DNA of 64,000 bases from Rheum nobile. Lineage: Eukaryota; Streptophyta; Magnoliopsida; Caryophyllales; Polygonaceae. A program made the position numbers and the translations under genes. The notes beneath the pieces were generated by a model, which had not been told where the DNA came from, ran no database searches, and worked only from the letters and a program-made list of their open reading frames with translations. Of the stretch, positions 35,330-47,170 are shown in pieces. Position 1 is the stretch's first letter. Each line of letters opens with the position of its first letter. The DNA lies in the NCBI GenBank assembly GCA_027886185.1, contig WOAB01000232.1, positions 1,736,001-1,800,000 on the forward strand, written 5' to 3'.

Positions 35330-35953
35330 CGAGTTCGTTGTTGACCTCACAGGAGTAGGCAAACTGGGGGTGGAGGAGCTGCTCGTCGAGTCTAGCACAT
35401 CAGGTGGCTCTCTTCCCGAGGCCCCAATCGCCTTCTGGCGTTGTCGGGTAGCCATATCCTGCAAAATCTCATGTGGAGTCATAGGTGAGAGTGTCACGCG
35501 CTTCCCGTGTTAAGTGAACATGTAAGAGTTCAAATACCAATCGTGAAGCACGCGACGATCATATTGCCACGGACGTCCCAAAAGCAAATGGGTAGCATCC
35601 ATGGCGGTAATATCACAGAGCACAGTGTTGCTATATGGACCAATGGAAAAAGAAATAAGACACTGGTGTGATACTTTGTTACCTGATCCGTCAGAGATCC
35701 ACTGAAGGCCATATGGAGCGGGGTGCGGTGTAGTAGGAAGGTTGAAATGTTGCACAACCTTCTCATTGATGATGTTGCAGCACGACCCCCCATCAATGAT
35801 CACACTCAGCGATGCATCCTGAAGGCTGCACCGAGCATGAAACAAGTTCTCCCGTTGCTCAGTAAGGGCGCCCTCCTTGATGCTCAACACGCGTCTAGAG
35901 AGCAAGGCAAGGTGATATGCCTGGTCATCATGGTGATCGGCAGTGCCGACCAC
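35330..35953 (-). pseudogene. Gypsy aspartic protease domain and linker
   Basis: Residues LSVIIDGGSCCNIINEKVV (active-site D), then TTPHPAPYGLQWI and ATHLLLGRPWQYDRRVLHDW. A TAA near 35511 interrupts the frame before the HGKRVTLSPMTPHEILQDM linker. It is close in sequence to the protease of the third gypsy element (54500-54840), so the two are the same subfamily. Confidence 0.87.
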
Positions 35954-35979
35954 ACAGCCATCAGCATCGACGTCGTCAT

Positions 35980-37709
35980 AACTCTTATATCCTACAGATT
36001 GGGTGGAGCAGAGGACCTTCTTGGCATTAGGACAGTCTCTCTAGTAGTATCCTCTTCCGCCACACCTGAAGCACTCCAGATCTCGGGCTCGGTCAGAATT
36101 AGCGGTCTCTGTAGCTGGCGGCTACGAGCGATGAGCAGGAACAGACGAGGCTGATCTCTGTATTGCTGGAGTAGACGCTATACCTGTGCTGCTACGGTCC
36201 TGTCTAGGCATACTAGAAGTAGGAGTAGAATTAGTGCCATAACCCGAATTGAAGGGGCGAGAACCATACCTGGACGAAGTCGCCGACTGCCATGGTTGTT
36301 GCCTCTAGCGCTGGTGCTGGAGGTAGAAATTTTGCGCAGTGTGCACGACATTGTTGAGGTCCCGAATGGGCAGGACGTCAACCTGATCCTGGATAGGCTG
36401 GTTAAGCCCGGTTATGAACCTCGTGCGCAAGGTGTTCGGAGCAACACTAAAGCCAGCCTTGAAGTACATGTCCTCGAGGCGAGCGAAGAACTCCTGAGGC
36501 GAATCTGTGCCCTGTCGCACACGAGCGATCTCAGTCCGCATCTGCTCCTTGTAAGTGGAAGGCACATACTTCCGAGTCATGATGTACACGAGCTGATGCC
36601 ACTCAGTAATGGGTGCCCAACCCATCCGGTAATGCTGTTGCGTAATACGTTGCCACCACGTCTGTGCAGCTCCCTCAAAATGTAGAGTCGCAGGACATGC
36701 TTTGTGTTTTGCACCCACTCAAGAAAGACAGAAGGATCATATAAGCCATAGAAGTATTTAATTTTTACCTTCATGTCTCAGCGTTGGATTGGTGGATGTG
36801 CTTGGTGGTCCTGAAACCGAGTTGTAGGGTCTGCCAAGTGCTCGACATGACGAGAGCCATACTGTGGTGGAAAACGAGCAAGATGTCACGGACGCTGTCG
36901 TCCGACAGTTGGGCGCTGAGGCTGGTGAGCCTGCTGGTGGTGCCCGGGCTGGACAGCGTGCCAATAGGCCTCCTAATTCTGAGGCAGCAAAGGGGGCGGC
37001 ACATAGCCGGTACGCTGGTGCTGAAGATCAGGGGGATCTTGGAGAGGCGGATGAAATCCGTCAGCATATCCAAACTGACCCTCATCATCCTCATTAGAAT
37101 AAAGAGGAGTGCGGACACTCTGATGATCCTGGTAAGCATCAATATCGAACGGCACAAAAGTGGGTGGCCATTGACGCTGACGATGTCGCTGCTGCAGATG
37201 TGATCCAGACGGCAGGTTGTGGGGACGACCGGTAGTAGGCTATAATGTCGGTGAGCGGACTTGCCTATGTCGACCACTGGAATGAACTTGAGCGTCCTCA
37301 CGTTCCTCTTGGGAACTCTCATCATCAGCCTTTGTAGCTGCAGGGTTCTCTTCCCGGATCACTACTTGCGCAGACCGTCGTTGTCGACCACGCTGCGGAA
37401 CTACAGTGCTTTCTCTTTGCGAAGCCAGGTGTTTCAGTTGACCGGGTTCCGATGTAGAGGGAAGCATCACAACTTTCCCTTCGCCTTTTCCAAGGCTAAG
37501 GCGCTCAACTCATTTTCCTGTAGTTGATCCTGAGCAGAAGCTAGCGTAGTGACCGGGACCGGTTGCTGGCGAGCTAAGATTTCTTCATACTTCCGCTGGA
37601 GTTCAGCGAACTGCGCGTCTCGTGCTTTGTTGCTAGCAAGCAGCTCACGGAGCGTTTGTTGTTCAGCAGTCTCTGTGCCTGTCTCACGGGTTGTATCACC
37701 TTGTGACAT
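35980..37709 (-). pseudogene. Gypsy Gag with altered zinc knuckle
   Basis: Start MSQGDTTRETGTETAEQQTL at 37709, with a coiled-coil-like N-terminus (LQRKYEEILARQQ). The core KVKIKYFYGLYDPSVFLEWV (about 36775), then WWQRITQQHYRMGW and EWHQLVYIMTRKYVP, and SPQEFFARLEDMYFKAGFSV. The knuckle near 36050-36085 reads CFRCGGRGYY followed by a stop and RDC: the His is replaced by Tyr and a TAG breaks the frame. Several frameshifts lie between 36720 and 37470. Confidence 0.85.
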
Positions 37710-38091
37710 GGTACCTGACAGCAAGAAATGGAAAACCACAGAATCAAAGCGAACAACAACAGCAATAGAGAATCAACAAATAGGTAAGCAGAACCGAACT
37801 CAACAAACAATCACTCGATAAACTAATCTGACTGGCCGTGTGGGCGGTTACGAGTAGGCTTAAGGCAACTCACACAACAATCAACAAAATCAAGGCAATG
37901 CTCAGCAAAGAAAATGTCGAAAGTAGATATGCAAGGATATAAGCACAGAAGTAATCACAACACAGTCAACCAAGATATGCAACCCAGACGGTGAAAGATA
38001 GAGAAGACGGTAAATGAATCACTTGCGTCGATGGAAATTGAAGGTGCCGAAATCAAGACCGGGTTCTCCCTTCGTGCTGCGTAGAGACGCA

Positions 38092-39439
38092 TGATAACAG
38101 GAATTTGTCGTGTTAGTTACTGCTATGTAAGTTATCCAAACAAACCTAATACGTAGTCCTAGGCAAGTAAGGGTCGAGTCCACAGGGAGACAGAGTCTAT
38201 CTTAATATGCAATTTGTATGTCAATCCAAAGGGGGGGTTTTGTATGTTTTAATGAATCTAAGCATGCACAAGTAAACAAACTAAAAGTTGATGAATTCAG
38301 TGATGGGAAAAATACTTAGCCAGACAACATCCACTATTCGTATGACAAGTTGATCCTAGATACTCATTCAAAATCTCATGCAATGGAAATTCCAATTCCT
38401 CTTCAGATATAACTAATAGCACAACCAGATACTATTAGCACTAACTAATTAAACAACCCTGAAACTATCAAGATTCAGTTTAACAGCAGCGTTACAGATA
38501 GGAATATAGTTGGATACAATTCTAGTATAAAACAACCAGCTTTTATCCTAGAATGTAAATCAGTTCTCTTCTGCATAAGACTAGTATAACCAGATACTAG
38601 TACGATGCAGTTGCTACTCTGAAATAGATATGCTCAACCAGTAACAATCTAGATCTAGCAATCGATCAATAACAACAAACCCTAGTTGATCAGACTAGAA
38701 ATTATCAATATCAATCATAAGCAATCAAGCAAGAGAATAGATAAAATCCATGTAGTAGATTAAGAACGAGAATCTCACAACTGAATCAAAACGAAAGCTT
38801 CAGCGTCTGACTAAGCAAGGGAGGCTTAGTTCTTCATAATAAGGTACGTAGAAAGGGAAAAGATGAAATTAGGGTTCAGAGAGTTCTAGGGAGGCCAAGC
38901 TCCCTTCTAACCCTTAAATACTAAAAGTAAATCAGTCTAAATTAACCTAAAATGAAAATACTAAAAACCGTAATAAAATAATCCAAATAAAACAAATAAG
39001 GAAAACGGCTCGGTGGCGCTTCTGACAACGGCGGCGGTCGCTGCATCATCTGCGGCGGTCGCCGTAATCGCGTCGGTCGCCGGATCAATGCCGTAGCCAT
39101 GGTCGCTGGGAATCCTTTGGCGGCGGTCGCCGCGATGTGAACGGCGGCCGCCGTGAAGCCACTCCTTCAGTGTCTTCGTCTCTTCAGCTCCGAATGCTCC
39201 CAAGGCCTCCAAAAGTGTGTCTTTAGCACCTCTTCGCCAATACTTGATAACTCCTTGGCGTCTTCTACTGGTGGCTTCATCCTCAGTGTTTCCTATGATC
39301 TCCAAAACAGCTCAAACACCTCCAAAAGCACCAACTTCGCCCCCAAACGCCATACACATGAATGTGTCTAAATCTACTCGAATGGCACCAATAAACCTCT
39401 AATGACTCTTAGTTAAGCCCTACAAAGTAGTGCTTATCA
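38092..39439 (-). repeat. Solo LTR (TGATAAGC family) with perfect TSD
   Basis: 1348 bp, flanked by ACGCA at 38087-38091 and 39440-39444. In minus sense it starts TGATAAGCACTACTTTGTAG and ends CCTGTTATCA, like 1146-2295. There is no internal region, so it arose by recombination between two LTRs. 39001-39160 is GC-rich with repeated CGGCGGTCGCCG-type words, not prominent in the copy at 1146-2295. Confidence 0.93.
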
Positions 39440-39444
39440 ACGCA

Positions 39445-39809
39445 CTTGCCTTATTTTGGCTTTTGTGGTCTCGATTTTTTTTTTGGACTAGCAGCGAACA
39501 ACTGCTTATATATATATATATATATATTTAACAAATCTGCGAACCGCTACTGTAACGCACAGAAAGTTCAGCAAACGTACAGAAAACATGTAGCAAGCGC
39601 ACAAAAATGCACTGAAATTCAGCAAACGCACAGGAAAACCAAAAATTTGTGCACAGAAATTCAGTAAATGCACAGAAACGCAGCACAAAAATAAAAATAA
39701 ATGCAGTGATTCAAGTGGGAGAAGAAGGAGATTGCAAAGATGTATATTTTTGGCGCAAACAAGGCAAACAAAGTCGCAAACGAACTATCTAAGCCTATAT
39801 GCAAGCAGA
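39445..39809 (-). mobile_element. Leader of the minus-strand gypsy element, with a TA microsatellite
   Basis: 39508-39530 is a (TA)n run. A CAGCAAACGCACAGAAA-like phrase repeats several times at 39555-39680. Non-coding. Confidence 0.55.
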
Positions 39810-42289
39810 TGTAATACCCCTCAATTTTAGTAAGGGTATTTGGGTAATTTCTCAAACCCTCATGTATTGTTCGAGACGCGTTTGGCGAAGTTTGGAATTG
39901 CTGTAGCGAGTTGGATCTCTGCAAAATTCCATGAGTGATTTAAAATACATTCGACGTATTTTTCGGGACTTAGAATATTTGTTTGGGTACAAATATATTT
40001 ATTTTGGGGTTTAATCTCATGCCAAACTCGTTCTCGGGCAAAAGGACGCAAAATGGGCAAGACTGCGATCGCGGCAGAGCTACCGCGATCGCGGAATAAT
40101 CATGCCCAGGAGAGCTGGAAAAGGAATTTTCTGCGATCGCGACAATACCCACCGCGATCGCTTAGCATCGCCTGTCATCTTCCTTCTTCTTTCTTCCGCG
40201 TGGCGTCCGTGCGTTGGCCGAGTGGTAGGTTGAGGGGAGCCTTCTTTCCCTATAAAAGGAGGGGAGAAGAGCCTCCATCTTCACTCCATTCCGATCTCTC
40301 TCTCCCTCAAGGTGCTTGTCGCCGGAGTTGAGCTTTCGCCGGAGTTGAGCTTTCGCCGGAAAGGTCGAAGTTATCGTCGGAGCTTCCGTTGGAGGTGGTG
40401 GTGCCCCGAAGTAGTGCATTGGAGGCGCAAGGTGCCCAGGAGTGGAAGCCGCCGTGAATCGGGCCCCCCAAGCATAGTCACCGGTGAGTTTTTCATCATT
40501 TTGGGTCGCCGGAGTTCTTAGCCGCGATCGCGGCTATGAACTACCGCGACAGTGACAATGTCGGCCGCGTCCGCGGCCGCTGTCACCAGTGCTCGCGGAC
40601 ATTCGTCCTCGACGACCGCGACCGCGGTAGTGCCCGCCGCGACCGCGGATTGCTTTAGCAATCACGATCGTGGCCTTGGGCGGTCCGGTCTCGGTCGGGA
40701 CTTCTATTCTTTCGATTTCGTTCGTCATTCTTTAGATTCGGTATAGTTTATTATCGAATCTAAGTTAGGGTTTCATTATGGGTCATTCTGTAGGAATCTG
40801 TAATCCGTGTTCCGTTCCCGTTTCGAACCCAGAAACCCATCGTCGCTCAATCGTCCGTCTAGGCTAAGGCAAGTGGCGGTTCGCTCTTGCTTATCATTCC
40901 ATATTTCTATTAATTATCAATTATTTAATTGTTAATTAAATTGGGATGAATTATTGTTTTCGTTTGGGAACAGATTTGATAAATGATATGATTAAAATAC
41001 AGATATTATAATAGGTTGTATATATTGCTAGAAACAACGCTATTATATCTATTATTGTTTTCGTTCTAACTGTTTAGTTAGAACGAGTATTCGTAGGAAC
41101 GCTATGTACCTTGTGAGGTCTAGTTGTTTCCTTATAACTGGTGCTAGGAGGATTATTTCCCTAGTACTCTCTTGGTCATGACCATACCCTTACTCAGGGT
41201 TTGTGCACACAGCTGGTGCCGACACTCGGGATTTATTCCCTCTGATATCTCTTGTGAGGAGATCTTAAAATCTTATAACGTAAATGTGCGTTTTGGATTT
41301 AAACAAGATAAGTGCATTTGTGCACGTAATTAATATACCCTCAGGCGAGTAGTGCAGCTAGGAAGTAGTGCAGCTAGGAAAACTCGTCTAGACTTTGGTC
41401 AGAGTAAAGTTCTCTTTCCAATCTGAATTCGCATTGTGCGATGAGGTTGGTCGTGAACCGAAACACCAAGTCATTTTAAACGATTGTGTGCAATTATAAT
41501 GTTCCTGAACAATTGTCATATTTTCCTATAAGACTCAATCTCTTGGAGTCTTCTCTTCATACGTTTCCATTAGACTCGATCTTTAGGAGTCGTCTCTTGA
41601 TCATTCTGTTGTGTATCTTTTTGTAGAAGTATTGAGGTTTACTATCGTAATCGGCTTTCATTCGAAAAGCGATGGGTCTAACCTAATACGACTATTTCTT
41701 TAAATCATTCCGTGAAAGTTCCGGGTTATATATCGTTCCTTCGGTTGTTATTCGAGGGACAAGGATAGTAAACGGTTACGATCACTAGAACCATTCCGTT
41801 CTCTACCCTTGCATAGTCTTTCTTTAGACTAACCAACCGGGTTTTATTCCTTGCATGGTTGGCTGGTGTCATCCGTCCTATACGGCACATCAGTGGTTGG
41901 TTCCCGAAGACTTGAAGTAACCAATTGAAGAAGAGACTTGCAGTTGCAGATTTAAGTGTCGGTATTTCAAGGTCGTTAAGTATTACTTTAATATGTATTT
42001 TTATAACCTAGTCATGTAATAGGTTATTCTTAAAGTCTTCCGCTATGTAATTTATAAGTCTTCCACTGATATTTCTACTTTGTTGTAAAAATGCTACTCT
42101 CGTTTGATGAGAGATCTTTTAATAAAAGAGCTAAGTTTCACATACAAATGTCTTTCGCTGTTTAATCTTTTGTTATTTATTATGTTTATTTAAGATTAAT
42201 TATTCTGATTAAAGCCTTGGGTGACATCGGACAGTAACGTCTGAGGTCACTGGCGTGTGGCATTTCCGACGTAAGTCGGGGGTGTTACA
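39810..42289 (+). repeat. Solo LTR (TGTAATACCCC...GGGGGTGTTACA) with perfect TSD
   Basis: 2480 bp, flanked by GCAGA at 39805-39809 and 42290-42294; inverted ends TGTAATACCCC and GGGTGTTACA. A TATA box CTATAAAAGG at about 40250 sets the orientation. 40060-40170 and 40515-40655 carry clusters of GCGATCGC and CCGCGACCGCGG palindromes on both sides of the TATA region. It is related to the truncated LTR at 25922-27085. No internal sequence. Confidence 0.94.
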
Positions 42290-42582
42290 GCAGATCTACC
42301 ACAAACACAATCAAAAACCAAGCAAACACCCAGAAAATTGCAGAAAGTTCTTGAGTAGGTGCGGCTATGCAGAGAGATTTTTTTTGTTGGTTATGATGAT
42401 GGTCGAACTTATCTACCACCAAACCTAAGGTTTTCTTGTGTTTTTCAGATTCGAATTTGCAAGAGAAAAAAAAAATTGGTTCCTAGAACAAGATCTAGGA
42501 TTTTTTTTTCATATGCAGGAATTGATTTGCGGAAGCGAAGGAGTGATTGAACGAAGAGTTGGAACGACTTACGCGATTCGAA

Positions 42583-42595
42583 GGCTCTGATACCA
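42583..42595 (-). promoter_or_regulatory. Primer-binding site of the minus-strand gypsy element
   Basis: Minus-strand TGGTATCAGAGCC, seven bases from the LTR end (TGACCTTGTCC on the plus strand at 42603). Confidence 0.8.
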
Positions 42596-42602
42596 GTTGA
42601 TC

Positions 42603-44325
42603 TGACCTTGTCCGATTGAAAGACCACAAACCGTTGTCAAGGATCGCTTGAATGCGTATTTTGCAACAATTAGTTTTACCTTTGCAGCGGTTGTGATCAT
42701 ATGAAGCACTTTTTAGAGATCCTATTACAGTGGTTGATTGAAATCTAATGAAGCAGATTTTGTTTATAGTGCAACAGTTATGTTTTTGCACCGTATTTGA
42801 AGCGGTTTCGGATATTTGTGGATTATATATATCCACAATTATTTTTGTTGATTATATATATACATATTTTTCATGCTTAAAAATGCTATTTCATACTAAA
42901 TTTCATTCATTATATAAGAAACGTATTGGTTAAAACATTAGTGTATAGTAAGTGTTAGCTAAAGCTGCTAATATACCAAAATTATGCAACAAAATTAAAG
43001 TATTATTACCCTAAAAAGTAGACATATTAATCCTATACAACTAATATCAATGTTTTCTTGTTTGTTCAATAAAATGAAACACCTGCAAATAAAATAAAAT
43101 AAAATAACCAATGTAAGATATATTTATCCCTCTTACCTAAGGTAAATTACTTCTACTCAACAATACTAGCTACATGAACGAATTTACAAACATATTTCAC
43201 TTAATGTAAGACTAACAATTGATAAGTGCAATTCCAAAGAAAACTGAAATGAAACTAGTCTCTAATACTTCTACTCAACATCTTTTGCTAAAACCACCTC
43301 AGATTATTGTTTTCCCCATTAAATCATTACAAATTCTCAGACTCTAATACATCTTGATATCCAGATCCACATGAAACTAGATTTCACTCAACAATAACAA
43401 CAACAATCCCTCAAGCAGAACATAGAAGAGCAACAGGAATACGTATTCTAAATTATAGTTACGCACAACCTCAAGAAATACTTGAAAACATACCTTCATG
43501 TAACATCGTCCCCTTGTACACATCTACTAGCAACACTGAATAACATGTAGGAACCTATATTCCTGAATCGAACAGAATTAAGAAACTACAACGAAGAACT
43601 ATCGAACAACGAATGGATTGGATCTGACGCAGAGTCGAGACGAATCTCTTTCCTTAATTCTGAAATCGCCCTGTATTGCGACGGTTTTGTAGCGATCCGA
43701 ATCCCAGGATACAACTGCGATTGATCTTCTGTGTTGCACAATCAAACTTCAGAAGCCTTGCGAACCTGCTTTCTGTGTGTACTCTCAGACTCGAAAAAAC
43801 AAAGGAGGAGAAAAGACGATGTGGAGACTGTTGTTCGGGTGATCAGAATGAGATGCAGAGCTACCCCTTATAAAGTAGCCTCTGGAGTCAGTTTGAGCCA
43901 CTAACGAAGTGGAGAAGGTGGAGGAAGACCGAGTCTGTTGCACAACTCCCATGAATTATCTCGCGGACTGAGTCAGAGTCAGTAACCGCCCCGAGTTCTC
44001 GCAGACTGGGTCAACAACTGGGGAATTTTGGATTGGTCCAAAAAGTAGCATTGGCTGGCCAGTACAAGCTACGTACTGACCCAGCCCAGTCGGCCGACCC
44101 GACGCGCGTGTGGTCTTGATGAGCTAGGTCATTTCCCCAATACACATTGGTGGTAACCCAAGGCCACAACTTTGGATCCAAATTCCTAATATATATACTA
44201 GTGAATTTTATCCCAAACTTCCAATGTGAGATGCACATTTCATCCCAATTTTTTTCCAAGTTATACACTTCAAGCAACCAATTTTGGACCTCCATTTCTC
44301 ATTCAAACGGAATTCATTTTTAACA
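42603..44325 (-). repeat. LTR-like region, composite
   Basis: 42603-42664 matches the U5 end of the 718-bp LTR at 34053. Beyond that the sequence differs. The right edge (TGTTAAAAATGAATTCC in minus sense at 44325) looks like a copia LTR start, and a minus-strand TATA (TTTATAAGG) lies near 43870. So this may be a 1.7-kb LTR sharing its U5, or a gypsy LTR broken by another element. ORFs here are short and unconvincing. Confidence 0.45.
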
Positions 44326-45281
44326 TATGAGTACATTACGAGAATATGCTCGCGGAGACGAAGTCAATGCTTCCATGTTTCGGTGTTTTCATTGGCCGGA
44401 GCCCACCAAAATTGTGCCCGGAAAATTCACCGACGCCACTTTTAAAACGAGTTCCAACATAACAAAGCAATCATCCAAACATCGCTGCCAAAATGACGTT
44501 GTGCTGGACTGACAAAGCTTATTGAATTTGATGAAGGATCAAAAGATGTGCTGTTTACGGCATATGCTCCATTGCTTCCACCACTGCCAATGAAAAGAGC
44601 TAATAGAAAAGTTAGCATAGGTATCAGTATCACGTACCTTCCAGGAAATTTACAAGAACCATGACCTGCATAAGAAAAATTAAAATCAACTGTGTACACT
44701 TCTCAAATAATAAGACGAGATGAAACATCAATTTAGTCAAAAGGCTAAGACGAGATGAAACATCAATTTAGTCAAAAGGAAAAATCAACCATGACCTGCA
44801 TAAAACATAGTGCAAAAATCAGTGGTCATTCATCTTAACAAAGGCGGCAACACAAGTTAAAAGGCTAACTCTACTCCTATTAGAATATAAGTTGATCAAC
44901 TCCTATTAGAATATATATTTGACGAACTTGTTCAAGTTATTATCCGCTGATAAAACAAATTATAACAGATAAGTTTAGATATATATAAAGAATATCCAAT
45001 TTTAGTAGTTAGAAGATAACAAAAATCTATACATTTAGTTTATGCTGATATGATTTTAAATCATATCTTTTTGAAAAAAATTATTTAGAGTTTAAATTGG
45101 ATGATTTTTTTAATTAAATAAATTTTACATATTATTAGACCGGATCCACTGTTATAATTTTTTTAAAGGATTGATGATACGGCGGATTATGGTTGGATGA
45201 GTGACGACACGTGTGTGAATTGAATGTGAAGCCGGTACGTAGAATTTAGGCCTCTCTTTTAGTGTGTGTATATATATATAT
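44326..45281. other. Intergenic DNA
   Basis: No supported gene. A minus-strand ORF at 44442-44699 has a hydrophobic stretch (LIPMLTFLLALFIG) but no recognised domain and no neighbouring exon. 44720-44790 has a short direct duplication (AAGACGAGATGAAACATCAA twice). Confidence 0.4.
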
Positions 45282-45896
45282 AGGGGCGCTCAAGTAAAAC
45301 GAGTCTTGTGGTAAAGCGAGTGGACAAATTTATGACGTTGGATGAGAGGTAATGGACGGATGGATTAATACGATATATAATAGGTAGGGTGTGGTTACAT
45401 CCACAAGATCATGCTCAAATAAGGAAGTTATAGATATGGGGAAAGATTTAATTATGCTTTTAATTTTTAAATGCTAAAAAAGGATTGAATATTGAAGAGA
45501 GAGAAACCAAATCAAATTACATTCCTTAAATCTCTCTTTAGAAGATTCGTCCATATCCTTCAACTCCTCCATAGCCGCATGTGAAAAGATGATCCAAAAG
45601 CTACATATTGATATTCATGTCTCTGTAATGATATGCGCATCGTTGTATTTGATATGCATGTATCTAGTATTGATATTCATGCATACACGGTGTATTAGTC
45701 ATGAATATCGTTTATGTAATTTTGAATATCCATTATTCGTTATCATGTTCAGTCGTATATATACTGATGATATTTATAAACTCTGAATAGATTTGCACTA
45801 TGTGGTAGTTGATATTCCAATTTAAAATATTTGTATTCAAGTATATCACATTCATGACCAAATAAATGCATATATACACTGCATATCAATATATGA

Positions 45897-46130
45897 AAAA
45901 TGCATATCTCATCCACACAGATGAATATCATATTCATAGCCAAGGAAATAATCTATAATTACAAATTGCATATCCAAGTACATTCTACATATCACTATAT
46001 GGAAAATGCATATCTCATCCACACAAATGAATATCACATTCACGACCAAATAAATAATCTATCATTACAAATTGCATATCATAAAAGTATATCTGAATAA
46101 CAATATTGTTAACATGAATATCATAACGCC
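45897..46130. repeat. 117-bp direct duplication inside the TIR element
   Basis: AAATGCATATCTCATCCACA begins at 45897 and again at 46014, with the following ~80 bp also repeated (ATGAATATCA...ATTACAAATTGCATATC). Confidence 0.75.
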
Positions 46131-46290
46131 CAACGTCGCCACCGCGGGAGTTCTCAAGCAGTCCGTCGCCGACTGGCATTTCCATGTTCGCACCACCCCT
46201 CTCCACGTCACTGCCGCGCTCCTCGCCTACCCCATCAGATTCCTCCGGCAAGCCTGCATCCTCAGAATTTGGATAACCCAAATCCCTTAA
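46072..46290 (+). pseudogene. Unrecognised captured reading frame
   Basis: A GC-rich patch inside AT-rich DNA reads PNVATAGVLKQSVADWHFHV then RTTPLHVTAALLAYPIRFLR. Base composition differs sharply from its surroundings and resembles the tetraspanin patch, so it is probably another host exon piece. I do not recognise the protein. Confidence 0.4.
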
Positions 46291-46499
46291 ATCAAAGAAC
46301 TTAAGAAACCCTAAATCTGGCATCAAATGGATATTTAGATATAAGAAGATCGGTTTTAATGGCAGATTTCAATAGATTTGAACACCACGAAAAAAACCCC
46401 TAAATGAAACATCATGAAATAAAAAAGCCAAAGAATCTTAAATGAAACAGAGAGAAGGGAACAGAATGGAGAGCTCGTTTGGGAATTTCATCGAACACC

Positions 46500-46844
46500 A
46501 TGAGGACAAGCAACCACCTCATCGGCCTAGTCAACTTCCTCACCTTCCTCCTCTCGATCGTCATCTTGGGCGGCGGGATCTGGCTGGCCACCCGCGCCAA
46601 CTCCATTGATCGTATCCGCTTCCTCCAGTGGCCGCTCATCATCATCGGCGCCTCCATCGTCGTCGTCTCACTCGCCGGGTTTGTTGGCTCCTGCTACCGC
46701 AACACTTTCCTCATGTACATCTACATGTGGGCCATGTTCTTCATCCTCGCCGCCCTCATCGGATTCGTCATCTTCGCCTACGCCGTCACCGACAAGGGCT
46801 CCGGCCGCCCCATGCTTCACAATGACTTTGGGAAGACGATTTAG
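46500..46844 (+). pseudogene. Tetraspanin N-terminal fragment captured by a TIR element
   Basis: ATG at 46500 gives MRTSNHLIGLVNFLTFLLSI, then VILGGGIWLATRAN, LQWPLIIIGASIVVVSLAGF and IGFVIFAYAVTDKGSGRP. Three hydrophobic helices lie at about residues 7-29, 44-66 and 74-98, with the small extracellular loop between the first two. This matches the start of plant tetraspanins (TET3/TET4-like), which are about 270-285 residues. The large extracellular loop with its GCCK/RP motif and the fourth helix are missing: after GSGRPMLHN the frame runs into unrelated sequence and stops at residue 115. The coding sequence is GC-rich, unlike its host element. No intron or stop inside, so the copy is fairly recent. 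Confidence 0.88.
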
Positions 46845-47170
46845 GGGAGACAAATTCCGGAAGAAGGCAACTTCGAGGAGAAGACGACTTCAAGCTTCAC
46901 AAACGATCTTCAATAGAGGCGATTTTGGGGAGTAGATTTAGGAGCGTTAACTTTAGAAACGTAACTTCCAAAAGTGATATATGGGAAGACGAGGGATAAA
47001 AGCAAATCCCATAAAATTAGGAATGTGTGGTAATCTCTTGAGTACATCCCATTTTAATTCATTTGCTTCTCCTTTGATTAAATTTGGTCTGTTCGTTTTT
47101 AACTCATCCAATGCTCTAGATTAGTACACTCGTTTTACCATAACATACCATTTCACTTGAGCATAAATCT

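Larger units (their letters stand above)
34053..42602 (-). mobile_element. Ty3/gypsy element, RT/RNase H deleted, hosting two solo LTRs
   Basis: Minus orientation. 3' LTR 34053-34770, purine tract at 34771-34786 (GTGGGGGAGGGTGA in element sense), integrase C-terminus, protease, CCHC and Gag, a ~1-kb leader interrupted by solo LTRs 38092-39439 and 39810-42289, and primer site 42583-42595. The pol core between protease and the integrase tail is missing. It abuts the truncated plus-strand element at 34053, so it probably inserted into it. The 5' LTR is recognisable only for about 60 bp (42603-42664). Confidence 0.85.
45282..47170. mobile_element. TIR element carrying host-gene fragments
   Basis: Left end AGGGGCGCTCAAGTAAAACG and right end CATTTCACTTGAGCATAAATC are imperfect inverted repeats that continue about 80 bp (CGAGTG, then CATTGGATGAG/GTTGGATGAG). 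Both ends abut (TA)n tracts, so a TATATATAT target duplication is possible but uninformative. Inside are a duplicated AT-rich block, an unrecognised reading frame at 46072-46290 and a tetraspanin fragment. This fits a Pack-MULE-like transduplicating element; the superfamily is inferred. Confidence 0.7.

Noticed and set aside
36296..37325. Long plus- and minus-strand ORFs over the minus gag
   Set aside because: They are shadows of the GC-richer gag coding strand; the true frame is shown by the Gag and protease motifs.
44442..44699. Secreted or membrane protein on the minus strand
   Set aside because: One hydrophobic stretch in an 85-codon ORF, no family match, no supporting exon or promoter.
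46412..46853. Other frames over the tetraspanin fragment
   Set aside because: Low-complexity Ser/Pro or His/Arg translations of a GC-rich sequence; only the tetraspanin frame shows a family match.
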